Shown here one piece after another: positions 17,105-27,055 of a DNA stretch of 64,000 nt. Made by a program: the position numbers and the translations under genes. Each line of letters starts with the position of its first letter. Position 1 is the first letter of the stretch. The stretch comes from Gammaproteobacteria bacterium Gsub (lineage in GTDB: Bacteria; Pseudomonadota; Gammaproteobacteria; PS1; Pseudothioglobaceae). The stretch spans positions 1 to 64,000 of the forward strand of contig JYIN01000005.1 of NCBI GenBank assembly GCA_002007405.1, written 5' to 3'. The notes beneath the pieces were generated by a model. The model searched no databases. It saw only the letters and a program-made list of their open reading frames with translations, and had not been told where the DNA came from.

Positions 17105-18639
17105 TTAAAAGTTAATAAACTTTTACCTGTCATTTCTTCAGGCTGCTCAATATCTAACATTGTCAAAAGTGTGGGGGCAATGTCAGATAACGACCCAATG
17201 CCAGGTTTTGCGATGGTGGCGTCGCGATTACCGATAAATAACAGCGGCACTGGATTATTGGTATGTGCTGTATGTACTTCGCCCGTTTCTATATTAAACA
17301 TTTGCTCGGCATTACCATGGTCAGCAGTAATCAATATTTCCCCACCGATGGCATCTATGGCTTGATAAATAATACCCAAACAAGCATCAACAGCCTCAAC
17401 TGCTTTAATGGCAGCATCTAACTTGCCAGAATGTCCCACCATATCGGTATTGGCAAAGTTGCAAATAATCAGATTGTATTTTTGACTTTCAATATGTTCG
17501 ATTAATTCATCGGTTAGCTCAAAAGCGCTCATCTCTGGTTGTAAATCGTAAGTATCAACATTGGGCGAGGGGACCAATACACGGTCTTCGCCATAAAAAG
17601 GGCGATCAACGCCGCCATTGAGAAAGAAGGTTACATGGGCATATTTTTCGGTTTCTGCAATTCTGAGTTGGGTCATGCCGAGATTAGATAGATATTTGCC
17701 CAGAACATTATTAAGTTTAGTGCTTGGGTAGGCGACTGGCAAATTAAAGTCTTTTTTGTATTCGGTAAGACAGACAAACTGGGTTGGTATAAATGTTCCG
17801 CGTGAAAAACCTTGAAAATTTTCTTCAGTAAAGGCTTGGGTAATTTGCCTTGCTCGGTCGGCACGATAATTCATAAAAATTAAAACATCCCCTTTTTTAA
17901 TCTTGGTTGGGACCTTAATTGAGGTGGCTTGAATAAATTCATCAGTTTCACCACGCGCATAAGCTAAATCAACAGCATTTGTAGCACTCTCAGCAAGGAA
18001 TTTCCCCTTGCCTTTGGCAATCAACTCATACGCACAGCGCACCCGCCCCCAGCGGTTGTCGCGGTCCATAGAAAAATAACGCCCAATCACGCTGGCAATT
18101 TCACCCACACCAAGCGCACCGATTTTATCTTCTAATTTTTGAATATAGCGTTTGGCACTTTTTTGTGCGCAATCTCTACCGTCTGCAAATAAATGCAAAT
18201 AAACTTCTCTGCAGCCGTATTTTTTTGTCATTGCCAACATGGCGTGGATTTGTTCTTCGTGCGAATGCACTCCGCCATCAGAGAGCAAACCCATGATATG
18301 GATGGCTTTTTTGTTGTCATTAGCGTATTCAAGTGAATTTTTTAAAATCAGGTTTTTGAAAAAATCGCCATTTTCAATTTCATTATGAATGCGGGTAAAG
18401 ATCTGTTTAACAACACGACCTGCACCTAGATTTAGGTGCCCAACTTCAGAATTGCCCATTTGCTTGCCCGGCAAACCTACTTCTTTGCCGCTAGTACTAA
18501 TGAGGGAATGTGGAAACTGCTGATTGAATTTATCCCATACTGGGGTATGGGCTTTGGCGATGGCATTATTTTCTTTCGTCTCAGAATGCCCCCAGCCATC
18601 AAGAATAACCAGCAGTTTTGTTAGATTTTTAGTGTTCAT
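17089..18639 (-). CDS. gpmI: 2,3-bisphosphoglycerate-independent phosphoglycerate mutase
   Basis: Mn-dependent glycolytic enzyme of the alkaline phosphatase superfamily interconverting 3- and 2-phosphoglycerate. The N-terminal metal motif 'VILDGWG', the phosphorylated Ser in 'GKQMGNSEVGHLNLGAGR', 'MDRDNRW' and the C-terminal 'ITADHGNAEQM' are all present. 516 aa is typical. It lies 18 nt after ychF. Its last five codons and stop lie inside a dispersed repeat, so its C-terminus may have been changed by that element. Confidence 0.97.
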   Translation of the reverse strand: MNTKNLTKLLVILDGWGHSETKENNAIAKAHTPVWDKFNQQFPHSLISTSGKEVGLPGKQMGNSEVGHLNLGAGRVVKQIFTRIHNEIENGDFFKNLILKNSLEYANDNKKAIHIMGLLSDGGVHSHEEQIHAMLAMTKKYGCREVYLHLFADGRDCAQKSAKRYIQKLEDKIGALGVGEIASVIGRYFSMDRDNRWGRVRCAYELIAKGKGKFLAESATNAVDLAYARGETDEFIQATSIKVPTKIKKGDVLIFMNYRADRARQITQAFTEENFQGFSRGTFIPTQFVCLTEYKKDFNLPVAYPSTKLNNVLGKYLSNLGMTQLRIAETEKYAHVTFFLNGGVDRPFYGEDRVLVPSPNVDTYDLQPEMSAFELTDELIEHIESQKYNLIICNFANTDMVGHSGKLDAAIKAVEAVDACLGIIYQAIDAIGGEILITADHGNAEQMFNIETGEVHTAHTNNPVPLLFIGNRDATIAKPGIGSLSDIAPTLLTMLDIEQPEEMTGKSLLTFNKTFA

Positions 18640-18657
18640 TAACTTGTATCATTAGAG

Positions 18658-19749
18658 TCAAACATTAAATAAGAAGTGTAGCACATCACCATCTTGGACA
18701 ATGTATTCTTTACCTTCTGAACGAAGCTTTCCCGCTTTTTTAGCACCTTTTTCGCCATCATACTTGATAAAGTCGTCAAAAGTGATAGCCTCAACGCGGA
18801 TAAACCCTTTTTCAAAGTCGCCATGGATTTTACCCGCCGCACGCGGCGCGCTGTCGCCGATGTTAATAGTCCATGCACGCACCTCTTGCACCCCAGCGGT
18901 AAAGTAAGTTTGCAAGCCTAAGAGCCGATACCCGGCTTTGATAAGTCTGTCTAAGCCTGATTCTTCTTGCCCTATTGAGGATAAAAATTCCTGCCTCTCA
19001 TCTGCCTCTAATTCGGAAATTTCAGCTTCAATATCAGCACAAATTGCAATTACTGGGGCGTTTTTTGCTTTAGCAAATTTTGCAACAGCCTCTAAGTGGG
19101 GATTATTGTTAAACCCATTTTCATCCACATTTGCCACATACAATACTGGCTTCATAGTCAGTAGCTGAAAGTTTTTGACTAGCTGGGTCTCGTTTTCATC
19201 AAACTCCAAGCTATGCAGCCCTTCGCCCGCTTCAAGCGTAGATAACATTCTTTTTAACAAATGTTGTAGCGGCGCCCCCCCTTTTTTTCCAGATTTGGAG
19301 TTTTTAAGTGTTTTTTGATAGATATTTTCAACACTTGCCAAGTCAGCCAAAGCCAGCTCGGTATTGATAATTTCAATATCATCAAGTGGCGATACCTTTC
19401 CAGCAACATGGACAATATCCACATCTTCAAAACAACGGACAATATGGATAACTGCATTGGTTTCACGGATATTACTCAAAAACTGATTGCCTAGCCCCGC
19501 CCCCTCAGATGCCCCCTCAACCAACCCAGCAATATCCACAAATTCCATTGTGGCAGGTAAAATCTTTTTAGGATTAACAATGGATGCCAACTGCCCCAAG
19601 CGAGAATCATTGACTGCCACAACCCCAATATTTGGCTCAATCGTGCAAAATGGATAATTCTCAGACTCAATCCCCGCCCGCGTCAATGCGTTAAACAGCG
19701 TTGATTTTCCTACATTTGGCAATCCAACAATGCCACATTTAAGTTCCAT
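18658..19749 (-). CDS. ychF: Redox-regulated ATPase YchF (Obg-like)
   Basis: Ribosome-binding P-loop protein of the Obg/TRAFAC class that prefers ATP over GTP. '[15 protein letters not shown]' (G1), '[17 protein letters not shown]' (G3) and the changed G4 region (YVANVDENG rather than NKxD) are visible. A coiled insertion is at about 120-200. A C-terminal TGS-like domain ends '[15 protein letters not shown]'. 363 aa as in E. coli. First gene of ychF-gpmI-rpe. In E. coli ychF follows pth; here pth lies 180 nt upstream on the same strand. Confidence 0.97.
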   Translation of the reverse strand: MELKCGIVGLPNVGKSTLFNALTRAGIESENYPFCTIEPNIGVVAVNDSRLGQLASIVNPKKILPATMEFVDIAGLVEGASEGAGLGNQFLSNIRETNAVIHIVRCFEDVDIVHVAGKVSPLDDIEIINTELALADLASVENIYQKTLKNSKSGKKGGAPLQHLLKRMLSTLEAGEGLHSLEFDENETQLVKNFQLLTMKPVLYVANVDENGFNNNPHLEAVAKFAKAKNAPVIAICADIEAEISELEADERQEFLSSIGQEESGLDRLIKAGYRLLGLQTYFTAGVQEVRAWTINIGDSAPRAAGKIHGDFEKGFIRVEAITFDDFIKYDGEKGAKKAGKLRSEGKEYIVQDGDVLHFLFNV

Positions 19750-19855
19750 ACCTATCCTTCCTTGGTCACGATATTTTTACTGCCAAAAACCCGTTCGTAA
19801 CACTTTAATATCCATTCTTTAACCATCATTCTAATTTGATAAATTTACTTTTGTT

Positions 19856-19884
19856 TTTATAGTCTAAATCACTTGGATTGTCAG
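19856..19884 (-). promoter_or_regulatory. Candidate sigma-70 promoter for ychF-gpmI-rpe
   Basis: On the minus strand CTGACA (19879-19884) and TATAAA (19856-19861) are 17 bp apart. This implies a leader of about 100 nt before the ychF ATG. Confidence 0.5.
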
Positions 19885-19933
19885 CCAACTATTGCCATTC
19901 AACAATATAGTGTTTTATTTTAAAATTCATGCG

Positions 19934-20506
19934 CTATTTTGTATGTAGTGTCTTCATGGCTTGTGCAGTTTCGCCTTGAGACACTTGTTCAATAACATTT
20001 AATGCGTCAAGTAGTGCGTCTTGAATGTGCCCCTCTTCTGATTTATTTGCTGGGTGGAGCACAAAATCAACAATTTTTGATTTATCATCAGGGCGTCCAA
20101 TGCCAATTCTGAGGCGGTAAAAATCATTGCCACTTAATGCTTTGATTGTATCTTTAATTCCATTATGACCACCATGCCCACCAGAAAGTTTGATTTTGAT
20201 AGTGCCAGGAGGTATGTCTAGATCATCGTGTGCCACCAGAATTTCATCTACATTGATTTGATAAAATTTAGCAACACTCTGAATTGAGCGACCCGAATGA
20301 TTCATGTAGGTATTTGGTTTTAATAAATATGTTTTTGTGCCTGCGATAATAATCTGTGCCAATTCGCCAAAAAATTTAGGCTCTTTTTTAAAAGAACCCG
20401 AATATAGGCGCGCCAAGGCGTCTATAAACCAAAAACCAACATTATGGCGATGCAACTGGTAGTCTTTACCTGGGTTACCAAGGCCAACAATCAATTTTAT
20501 TGCCAC
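19934..20506 (-). CDS. pth: Peptidyl-tRNA hydrolase
   Basis: Releases tRNA from peptidyl-tRNA dropped by ribosomes. 'IVGLGNPGKDYQLHRHNVGFW' carries the catalytic His and Asn. 'LLKPNTYMNHSG', 'LVAHDDLDIPPG' (Asp) and 'GGHGGHNGIKD' complete the active site. 190 aa is typical. It lies 33 nt after rplY, the common rplY-pth pair. Confidence 0.97.
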   Translation of the reverse strand: MAIKLIVGLGNPGKDYQLHRHNVGFWFIDALARLYSGSFKKEPKFFGELAQIIIAGTKTYLLKPNTYMNHSGRSIQSVAKFYQINVDEILVAHDDLDIPPGTIKIKLSGGHGGHNGIKDTIKALSGNDFYRLRIGIGRPDDKSKIVDFVLHPANKSEEGHIQDALLDALNVIEQVSQGETAQAMKTLHTK

Positions 20507-20539
20507 GATAGGCTAGTCAGTTTTGATGCAAAAGATAGA

Positions 20540-21232
20540 TTAAGTATTAGTGCGAGGTTTATCGTCATCAGCCTTTTCAGCGTCTCCTTCTACCCCTTCG
20601 CTATCAGCAAGATCCTCTACTTCAATAGGTGTCTCGTCTTCAATTTCAGCCATTTTTCTCGCCTCTTGAACGGCGACCACACTTTGGTCGTGTGCCTCAA
20701 TATCACCATGGGTGAGTGCGGTAAGACTCACCCCTTTTGGAACCCTAAGGCCAGTCAAACTAATATGTTCGCCAAGGGAGAGGTTACTGATATCAACATC
20801 AATACCATTTGGCAAGTCTGCTGGTAGGCAAGAAATTTCAACGCCAGTAATAAATTTATTAAGGACTGCGCCCAAACGAATGGCCTCATTATCATCTTCG
20901 CCAATGAAGTGTAGCGGAATGTTGGTAACAATGGTTTTTTTGCGGTTAATGCGCAGTAAATCAATATGGGTAATGGTGTTTTTTGTGCGGTGGCGTTGCA
21001 GGTCTTTGATAATGACGGGCTCGGTTTTTTTATCAATTACCAAATCTAAAACCGAAGTAAAGGCCGCCTCGTTTTCTAATAAGTGGGTAATTTCGTGGAC
21101 ATTGAGTGTAATTGTACTCGGCGCTTTGTTACTACCGTAAACAATAGCAGGAATCTTTTTTGCGTGACGCGCTCGGCGGCTCGCACCCTTTCCTTGTTCA
21201 TTACGCACTTGTGCGTTAATTATCATACTCAT
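20540..21232 (-). CDS. rplY: 50S ribosomal protein L25/general stress protein Ctc
   Basis: Binds 5S rRNA. The start at ATG 21232 (MSMIINAQVRNEQGKGASRR) has GGAG 8 nt upstream; ATG 21226 is a close alternative. About 95 N-terminal residues are the L25 domain. Residues 96-190 are the Ctc-type TL5 beta domain (GVEISCLPADLPNGIDVDIS). An acidic tail (about 195-230) ends the protein. The two-domain form is longer than the 94-aa E. coli protein and matches the Ctc family. A terminator-like hairpin lies directly upstream of the ribosome binding site. Confidence 0.95.
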   Translation of the reverse strand: MSMIINAQVRNEQGKGASRRARHAKKIPAIVYGSNKAPSTITLNVHEITHLLENEAAFTSVLDLVIDKKTEPVIIKDLQRHRTKNTITHIDLLRINRKKTIVTNIPLHFIGEDDNEAIRLGAVLNKFITGVEISCLPADLPNGIDVDISNLSLGEHISLTGLRVPKGVSLTALTHGDIEAHDQSVVAVQEARKMAEIEDETPIEVEDLADSEGVEGDAEKADDDKPRTNT

Positions 21233-21244
21233 TTTGCATTCTCC

Positions 21245-21271
21245 AAAAAATAAAACGCCTGCCAATCAGGC
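21245..21271 (-). terminator. Intrinsic terminator-like hairpin in the ubiB-rplY spacer
   Basis: On the minus strand GCCTG-ATTGG-CAGGC is followed by G and then TTTTATTTTTT. It lies after ubiB (120 nt past its stop) and ends just at the GGAG of rplY. It may end the ubi transcript, or act as an attenuator in an rplY leader if a promoter lies further upstream. Confidence 0.55.
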
Positions 21272-21389
21272 ACCAATAATCAATAAACGGTATATTCTGT
21301 GACCCAATATATACCAAGCGACGATTTTACTTTAAAATTACTATAGAGGTAAGGCAAAAAATGTTTTTAGCCCCTCTTTTGCCAACAAT

Positions 21390-22994
21390 TTATTGCGCTT
21401 TGAACCAAAATACTAGGGCCATAGCCCCGCTAATCGTGGTCGCCACCCACAAGGCATTCACTGCAAAAATAGCCGATAGAATAAGGAAAGAGGCGGTAAA
21501 AATAGCCCTAGTTTGTTGCTTAGCATTGTCTTTTAACTGCTGGGTAATGCTTCGCGTTTGTTCTGAATATAGGGTCTTGAGTTCTTTTGTTTGGTCTAAT
21601 TGTTTAAGCGCATGGATTGTTAATGCAGGCAATTCTGGCAATTCTTTTAACAATTTTGGGGCTTGTTGTTTGATTTTTTCAAAGGTGTTTTTCATGCTGT
21701 GTTTTTCTCTCATTAAGTTTTCTAAAAATGGTTTTGCAGTTGCCCACAAGTCTAATTGTGGATAGATTTGCCGCCCTAAGCCTTCAACATTTAATAAGGT
21801 TTTGTCTAATAGTAATAGCTGGGGTTGCACACTAATATCAAAATTTCTAGCCTCATGAACCAAGTCAAGCAAAACCCGCGCAAACGAGATTTCGCCCAAA
21901 GGTTTGGCAAACACAGGTGTGCAAATACGCTCAACCGCGGCTTCAAATGCCACAACATCGGTGCTTGGGGCTATCCAGCCAGAATCAATATAAGCCTGGG
22001 CGAATTTTTTATAATCTTTATTAAAAAACGCCAAAAAAATATCTGCTAAAAAATCTAGATCTTGTTCGCTCAAGACGCCCATGATTCCAAAATCCACACC
22101 GATATATTGACCGTTATCAGCCACAAAAATATTGCCGGGGTGCATATCTGCATGAAAAAAATTGTGCTTAAATACTTGGGTAAAAAAGATAATAACCCCA
22201 GTTTCTGCCAAACGCTTCATATTGATATTTTTATCTTTAAGACTGGCAATATCGCTTATAGGTGTGCCGTAGATGCGCTCAGTGGTTAGAATGTTTTTAC
22301 TGCATAAATCCTGATAGACTTTGGGTACATATAATAAATCTGAGCCTGCAAAATTTTCTCTAAGCCGTTGGCAATGCACAGCCTCAATACACATGTCTAA
22401 TTCTTTCAAAATAATATTTTCAAACTCTGCAACCACCTCAATAGGGCGTACTTTTTTGCTTGCTGGGTGTTTATTAAAAAGCCTTGCTAAAACATACATA
22501 AGTCTAATATCGCGGGCAATAGCCTGCCTGATATTAGGGCGCACCACCTTGACCACTACGCGCTCTCCACCCAGTGTTAGCGCCGCATGTACTTGGGCAA
22601 TTGAGGCACTGGCAAAGGGCTTATGGTCAAACTCTTTAAATAAGTTATCGGTTGTCTTGCCCAAAGACTGTTCAATAATGCGCTTAGATTCTGCTGGGTT
22701 AAATGCAGGGCAGCGGTCTTGTAGCTTTGCTAATTCATCACCAATGTCATCGGGCAGCAAGTCGCGTCTAGTGGATAGGGTTTGTCCAAATTTAATAAAA
22801 ATCGGCCCTAACTCTTCTAACGCCAAACGGATTCGCTCGCCACGGGTGTATTGTTTAATAGGGAAATAATGCCAAGGAATTAAATACACAAGCGGTCTAA
22901 GACCTTTTAACACAGGTGTTGATAGCACTAAAGAGTCAAGTCGATAACGCATCAATATCCGAGAAATACAGGCAAATCTCAGTAAATTACGCAT
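21390..22994 (-). CDS. ubiB: Ubiquinone biosynthesis protein UbiB
   Basis: Atypical protein-kinase-like ATPase of the membrane-associated ubiquinone complex (ABC1/ADCK family). The family KxGQ motif is 'FIKFGQTLSTRRDLLPDD'. The Ala-rich nucleotide loop is 'FASASIAQVHAA', followed by 'VVVKVVRP', 'HADMHPGNIF' and 'GVDFGIMG'. Two membrane segments close the C-terminus (about 490-534). 534 aa matches E. coli. It overlaps ubiJ by 8 nt. A catalytic role in the C5-C6 hydroxylations is supportive rather than direct, from family knowledge. Confidence 0.95.
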   Translation of the reverse strand: MRNLLRFACISRILMRYRLDSLVLSTPVLKGLRPLVYLIPWHYFPIKQYTRGERIRLALEELGPIFIKFGQTLSTRRDLLPDDIGDELAKLQDRCPAFNPAESKRIIEQSLGKTTDNLFKEFDHKPFASASIAQVHAALTLGGERVVVKVVRPNIRQAIARDIRLMYVLARLFNKHPASKKVRPIEVVAEFENIILKELDMCIEAVHCQRLRENFAGSDLLYVPKVYQDLCSKNILTTERIYGTPISDIASLKDKNINMKRLAETGVIIFFTQVFKHNFFHADMHPGNIFVADNGQYIGVDFGIMGVLSEQDLDFLADIFLAFFNKDYKKFAQAYIDSGWIAPSTDVVAFEAAVERICTPVFAKPLGEISFARVLLDLVHEARNFDISVQPQLLLLDKTLLNVEGLGRQIYPQLDLWATAKPFLENLMREKHSMKNTFEKIKQQAPKLLKELPELPALTIHALKQLDQTKELKTLYSEQTRSITQQLKDNAKQQTRAIFTASFLILSAIFAVNALWVATTISGAMALVFWFKAQ

Positions 22995-23481
22995 TATTTT
23001 TATACCGACTAGGCTTGGTTGGATGAATTTGAAAACACATTAAACCGTCTTTAACCACAGCTAACAGCGGGCTGTTTTTAAATCTTCTAGCCCATCCACC
23101 AATCTGATGGGCAATAATGTCGCCACTGTATTTGGAGAGCAATTCTTCTAAATCAATATCAATAAGTTGTAGCAAATCCACTAAAAGTTGTGCGGTTTTA
23201 ACATCACCGTGAATAACGATTTTGTCTTGCTTTAGCAATTCGGTTAAATTTGCACCTTTTAATAGTGAGACAAACACATTCAATTCTAATCTAATATTAA
23301 CGGCCGCATTAGGGTCAGCATTTTTAGCAACAAAAATTCTATCGTTGCCACAAATAAAACACATTGTCAGCGGCAGGTCTGCTAGCGAAAAATTTAGAGT
23401 TTTTCCATTTAAAGCACTGATATCAATGGCTTGATTATTGATGAGATAATTCAGTGTTTGTTCTAAAACAAAAAACCGCAT
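22987..23481 (-). CDS. ubiJ: Ubiquinone biosynthesis accessory factor UbiJ (SCP2 domain)
   Basis: Sterol-carrier-like lipid-binding protein that carries ubiquinone intermediates in the soluble Ubi complex. The start at ATG 23481 (MRFFVLEQTLNYLINN) fits the family and lies 7 nt after the ubiE stop; the longer frame from 23568 runs inside ubiE. An SCP2-like core (about 10-105) is followed by a helical C-terminus, as in UbiJ. 164 aa, somewhat short of the E. coli 201. The position between ubiE and ubiB is the strongest evidence. Confidence 0.85.
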   Translation of the reverse strand: MRFFVLEQTLNYLINNQAIDISALNGKTLNFSLADLPLTMCFICGNDRIFVAKNADPNAAVNIRLELNVFVSLLKGANLTELLKQDKIVIHGDVKTAQLLVDLLQLIDIDLEELLSKYSGDIIAHQIGGWARRFKNSPLLAVVKDGLMCFQIHPTKPSRYKNNA

Positions 23482-23488
23482 CGTCTTG

Positions 23489-24229
23489 TTAAACTTTGAT
23501 TCCTTTGTGCAATGCAACAATACCAGCAGATAGATTATGGTATTCGCAAAAATCAAAGCCTGCATCAAGCACCCTGTTTTTGAGCGCTTCTTGGTCCGGA
23601 TGTTTGCGAATTGACTCGGCTAAATATTGGTAAGAGTCTGCATCATTAGTAACCAACTCGCCGATTTTTGGGATGAGGTTAAATGAATAAAAATCGTAGA
23701 ATTTTCTTAATAATTCAGAGTTGGTTTTAGAAAATTCTAAAATTAACAAAACCCCGCCCGGTTTTAAAACTCGGTGCATTTCTTTTAGCGCCTGGTCCTT
23801 GTCAGTAATGTTTCGCAGCCCAAAAGCGATACTCACACAATCAAAAACCCCGCCCTCAAAAGGTAAATATTCGGCATTTAACTGCACAAAATCAAGTCCA
23901 AAAATGCCGTGGTTGATTAGATTTTTGCGCCCCTCATCCAGCATAGTGGCGTTAATATCGCTGAGAATAACCCGCCCTTCAGTGCCCACTTTTTTGCAAA
24001 ACGCAGTCGCTAAATCGCCAGTACCACCAGCAATATCCAACACCTTATCGCCAATTTTAATATTTGCAGCAGCGACCGCATAGCGCTTCCATAAGCGGTG
24101 CATTCCAAAAGACAGAATGTCGTTCATTAAGTCATACTTGCTTGCTACCGAGTCAAATACACCTTTAACTAAATCTTGCTTGTCTTCGGTGGCAACAGAT
24201 TTAAAGCCAAAATGCGTGGTGTTTTGCAT
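23489..24229 (-). CDS. ubiE: Demethylmenaquinone/ubiquinone C-methyltransferase UbiE
   Basis: SAM-dependent C-methyltransferase of quinone biosynthesis. '[25 protein letters not shown]' is the family signature. '[12 protein letters not shown]' is SAM motif I, and '[27 protein letters not shown]' covers motifs II-III. 246 aa. It starts 2 nt after the citrate synthase stop and is followed by ubiJ and ubiB, the classic ubiEJB order. Confidence 0.97.
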   Translation of the reverse strand: MQNTTHFGFKSVATEDKQDLVKGVFDSVASKYDLMNDILSFGMHRLWKRYAVAAANIKIGDKVLDIAGGTGDLATAFCKKVGTEGRVILSDINATMLDEGRKNLINHGIFGLDFVQLNAEYLPFEGGVFDCVSIAFGLRNITDKDQALKEMHRVLKPGGVLLILEFSKTNSELLRKFYDFYSFNLIPKIGELVTNDADSYQYLAESIRKHPDQEALKNRVLDAGFDFCEYHNLSAGIVALHKGIKV

Positions 24230-24231
24230 AT

Positions 24232-25368
24232 TTATTTTTTGGGGTAATCTCTAAATTCAACACCCGTGTAGATTTGTGTCGGTCTAAAAATGCGGTTATG
24301 ACTGACTTGTTCTCTCCAATGTGCAAGCCAGCCAGCTGAGCGTGCTACGGCAAAAATCGGGGTAAACTGATCAGCAGGTAGTTTTAAAATTTCAGCGTAT
24401 AAAATGCCTGAATAAAAATCAACATTTGGATACACGCCTTTAGCAGAGAGCAATTCTTCGCAAATACGCTCAACCTCTAAGGCAACTTCAAAGCGTTTAG
24501 ACAGAGTAATGTTGTTGTTTTTTATATAATCTTCGATCATTTTTTGTAAAATTGTGGCACGCGGGTCTTTAACCGAGTATTCACGATGCCCCATACCCCA
24601 AATAACTTGTTTGTTTTTGAGGCAGTTTTCTATATAGTCGCGCACATTTTTAACATCGCCAATAGCGTCTAACATATGTAGAACATCTTCGTTTGCCCCT
24701 CCATGTAGCGGCCCCCCAAGTGTGCCAACAGCCGCTGAGATAGCTGCAAAAGGATTGGGTAGGGTGCTTGCAGTCACCATGGCAGAGAAGGTTGAGGCGT
24801 TAATGGTGTGTTCTGCATGTAAAATTAGACAAGCATCAAACAACTTAACAATATTATCGTCAGGCACCTCACCCAATAACATGGTGAGGAAGTTTTTGGC
24901 ATAACCCATAGAAGTATTGGGTGGCACAGGGTCGTAACCTCTGCGAATATGCGCCCACATAGATACTAAAGTTGCCATGGTGGAGACAATATGCGTTAAG
25001 GCGTTTTGGGTAACTGTTGAATCGGGCGAGGCAGCTTTTGCACCGGGGTAGAAGGTAGCCATTGAGGCAATCGCCATTTGCAGAACATTCATTGGATGTC
25101 CAGCACTCGGCAACGACCACATCATAGTGCGAATATTGGATTTTACCCGATAATGTTTTTGTAATAGATTTTTAAAATCACCTAATTCTACCTCGCTTGG
25201 TAGATTCCCATGTAACAGCAAAAGCGCAGTCTCTTCAAACGAAGAATATTTAACCAGTTCAGCAATTGGATAGCCACGGTAAGCCAGTATGCCCCGCTTG
25301 CCATCAATTGAAGAAATAGAGGATTCTGTGGCTGGGACGCCAGCCAAACCAGGAATATAGTCAATCAT
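24232..25368 (-). CDS. gltA: Citrate synthase (short, bacterial/archaeal hexamer-independent type)
   Basis: Condenses oxaloacetate and acetyl-CoA. The conserved segments are '[13 protein letters not shown]', '[14 protein letters not shown]' (first catalytic His), '[14 protein letters not shown]' (second His, substrate Arg) and 'VDFYSGIL' (catalytic Asp). 378 aa is the length of the small citrate/2-methylcitrate synthase group, not of the 427-aa E. coli GltA. A methylcitrate synthase cannot be excluded, but no prpB/prpD genes are near. It heads the minus-strand gltA-ubiE-ubiJ-ubiB run, linking it to respiratory quinone genes. Confidence 0.85.
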   Translation of the reverse strand: MIDYIPGLAGVPATESSISSIDGKRGILAYRGYPIAELVKYSSFEETALLLLHGNLPSEVELGDFKNLLQKHYRVKSNIRTMMWSLPSAGHPMNVLQMAIASMATFYPGAKAASPDSTVTQNALTHIVSTMATLVSMWAHIRRGYDPVPPNTSMGYAKNFLTMLLGEVPDDNIVKLFDACLILHAEHTINASTFSAMVTASTLPNPFAAISAAVGTLGGPLHGGANEDVLHMLDAIGDVKNVRDYIENCLKNKQVIWGMGHREYSVKDPRATILQKMIEDYIKNNNITLSKRFEVALEVERICEELLSAKGVYPNVDFYSGILYAEILKLPADQFTPIFAVARSAGWLAHWREQVSHNRIFRPTQIYTGVEFRDYPKK

Positions 25369-25959
25369 ATGCTATTCATAGTTATAAAATTAAAAATTTT
25401 ACGCATTTTTTCCCCTTAATGGTAGTTTGTTTTATAAAGAGACATCTGTGCAATTTTGAATAAGTTAGTTTTTACCTTTTTCTCGTTTGCATGGCAAGAT
25501 AGATTTGAGCAAAGGCAATCGCCTATTTTTTGTGTCGTCTTTTGAGTGGTAAGATAATAGGCGTATAGTAAGGTAGACACAAAATAAATCATTTTTTTTG
25601 CACACTTGAGCCAATATTGACCATTCTCCTGACTTCAGTAAAATGGTCCGAAATATGTGCCCCGAGACTTCGCAGGCGGTTTTGGCTTTTATAAAACATT
25701 TTTAAAGTAGCCTCACTTGTTGTAATCTAATAAATGCTATAAATCGTGTGCAGACAACAACTCTATGTCGTCATCGATGGTTTGCGAATAGATACCAAAT
25801 CTGTCTGTAAGGGGCTGAATGACTTTTCTTTTCCTCTTGGGGTTGGATTACTCATAGCACGCAAGATGCTAAGAACACACTCAATATAAAAATAAAAAAT
25901 TACCAATAAACAGGGTCATTTATAATATCCAACGACTACAGATGTGAGATTTAAACACA
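25369..25959. other. 591-bp spacer between divergent gltA and dprA; possible decayed ORF
   Basis: No intact gene. On the minus strand about 25742-25850, short open pieces in two frames (MSNPTPRGKEKSFSPL, and RFGIYSQTIDDDIELLSAHD before TAG) look more like coding sequence than chance. They would join only with a frameshift, so they may be a relic. A TATAAT at 25921-25926, about 35 nt before the dprA ATG, is a candidate -10. No tRNA was seen. Confidence 0.3.
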
Positions 25960-27048
25960 ATGGATTTAATTGACTGGTTAATGTTACTCAAAGCCCCACA
26001 ACTGGGGCTACAAACTTTTTACAAGGCGCTCAAAGTTTTTGAAACTCCTAAACAAATATTCACCGCCTCAGAATCACAACGCAAGGCCTGTGGTTTTTTT
26101 AAATCTATAACTCTGGAATATTTATCTCAACCAGACCATACAGCCGTTCAAGCAGACTTAGATTGGGCATGCGGTGATGATTGCCATATTTTGACCCTAG
26201 TAGATAAGGGCTATCCCCCGCAACTAAAAGCCATTGCCGACCCACCTCCTATTTTATATGTTAGGGGTGATGTTTCACATTTATCAAAACCACAATTAGC
26301 CATTATTGGTAGTAGAAACCCGACTCCAGGCGGTAGACAGAATTCTTACGAGTTTGCTCAGTCGTTGGCAGAGGTTGGTGTTGTTATTACCTCAGGCATG
26401 GCAAGTGGGATTGATGCCAATGCACATATTGGTGCTTTAGAGGCAGGGCAGCCTACCATTGCTGTATGTGGCACAGGATTAGACCGTGTCTACCCTGCCA
26501 AGCATAAATCACTGGCGCATCAAATTTCAATGCAAGGAACATTGGTATCCGAATTTATGATTGGCACCTTACCTATTGCCAATAATTTTCCTCGTCGTAA
26601 TCGGGTTATTAGCGGCCTGAGTTTGGGAACACTAGTGGTTGAGGCAAGCATTAAAAGTGGCACTATGATTACCGCAAGACTTGCCGCTGAACAAGGTAGA
26701 GAAGTGTTTGCCATCCCCTCATCAATTCACAACCCTCTATCGCAAGGTTGCCACCAACTCATTAGACAAGGAGCTAAATTGGTGGGCAGTATTGATGACA
26801 TTATTGACGAGTTGCCACTTGATTTAACCGTATCAGTAAAAGATAATATTTGTCTAAAAGATAAAAAAGAAATGGACAATGCCACCTCTGCGGTATTAAA
26901 ATACTTGAGTTATGATGCCATGAGTGTGGACGAGGTGGTTGAAAAAAGTGGTCTAAGCCCACAGATTATTATGCAAGAGTTGCTACTATTAGAGCTTGCA
27001 AACAAAGTAATCAAGGTCAATGGTACTGGCTATTTATTAACGAGGTGA
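25960..27048 (+). CDS. dprA: DNA processing protein DprA
   Basis: Loads RecA on incoming single-stranded DNA during natural transformation. The Rossmann-like core shows 'GYPPQLKAIADPPPILYVRGD', 'IIGSRNPTPGG', 'ITSGMASGIDANAHIGALE', 'AVCGTGLDRVYPAKH' and 'NFPRRNRVISGLS'. A C-terminal winged-helix-like domain (about 300-360) is kept. 362 aa. First of dprA-smg-topA. Intact DprA hints at DNA uptake ability, but no com genes are in view. Confidence 0.95.
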   Translation: MDLIDWLMLLKAPQLGLQTFYKALKVFETPKQIFTASESQRKACGFFKSITLEYLSQPDHTAVQADLDWACGDDCHILTLVDKGYPPQLKAIADPPPILYVRGDVSHLSKPQLAIIGSRNPTPGGRQNSYEFAQSLAEVGVVITSGMASGIDANAHIGALEAGQPTIAVCGTGLDRVYPAKHKSLAHQISMQGTLVSEFMIGTLPIANNFPRRNRVISGLSLGTLVVEASIKSGTMITARLAAEQGREVFAIPSSIHNPLSQGCHQLIRQGAKLVGSIDDIIDELPLDLTVSVKDNICLKDKKEMDNATSAVLKYLSYDAMSVDEVVEKSGLSPQIIMQELLLLELANKVIKVNGTGYLLTR

Positions 27049-27055
27049 GACTTTT

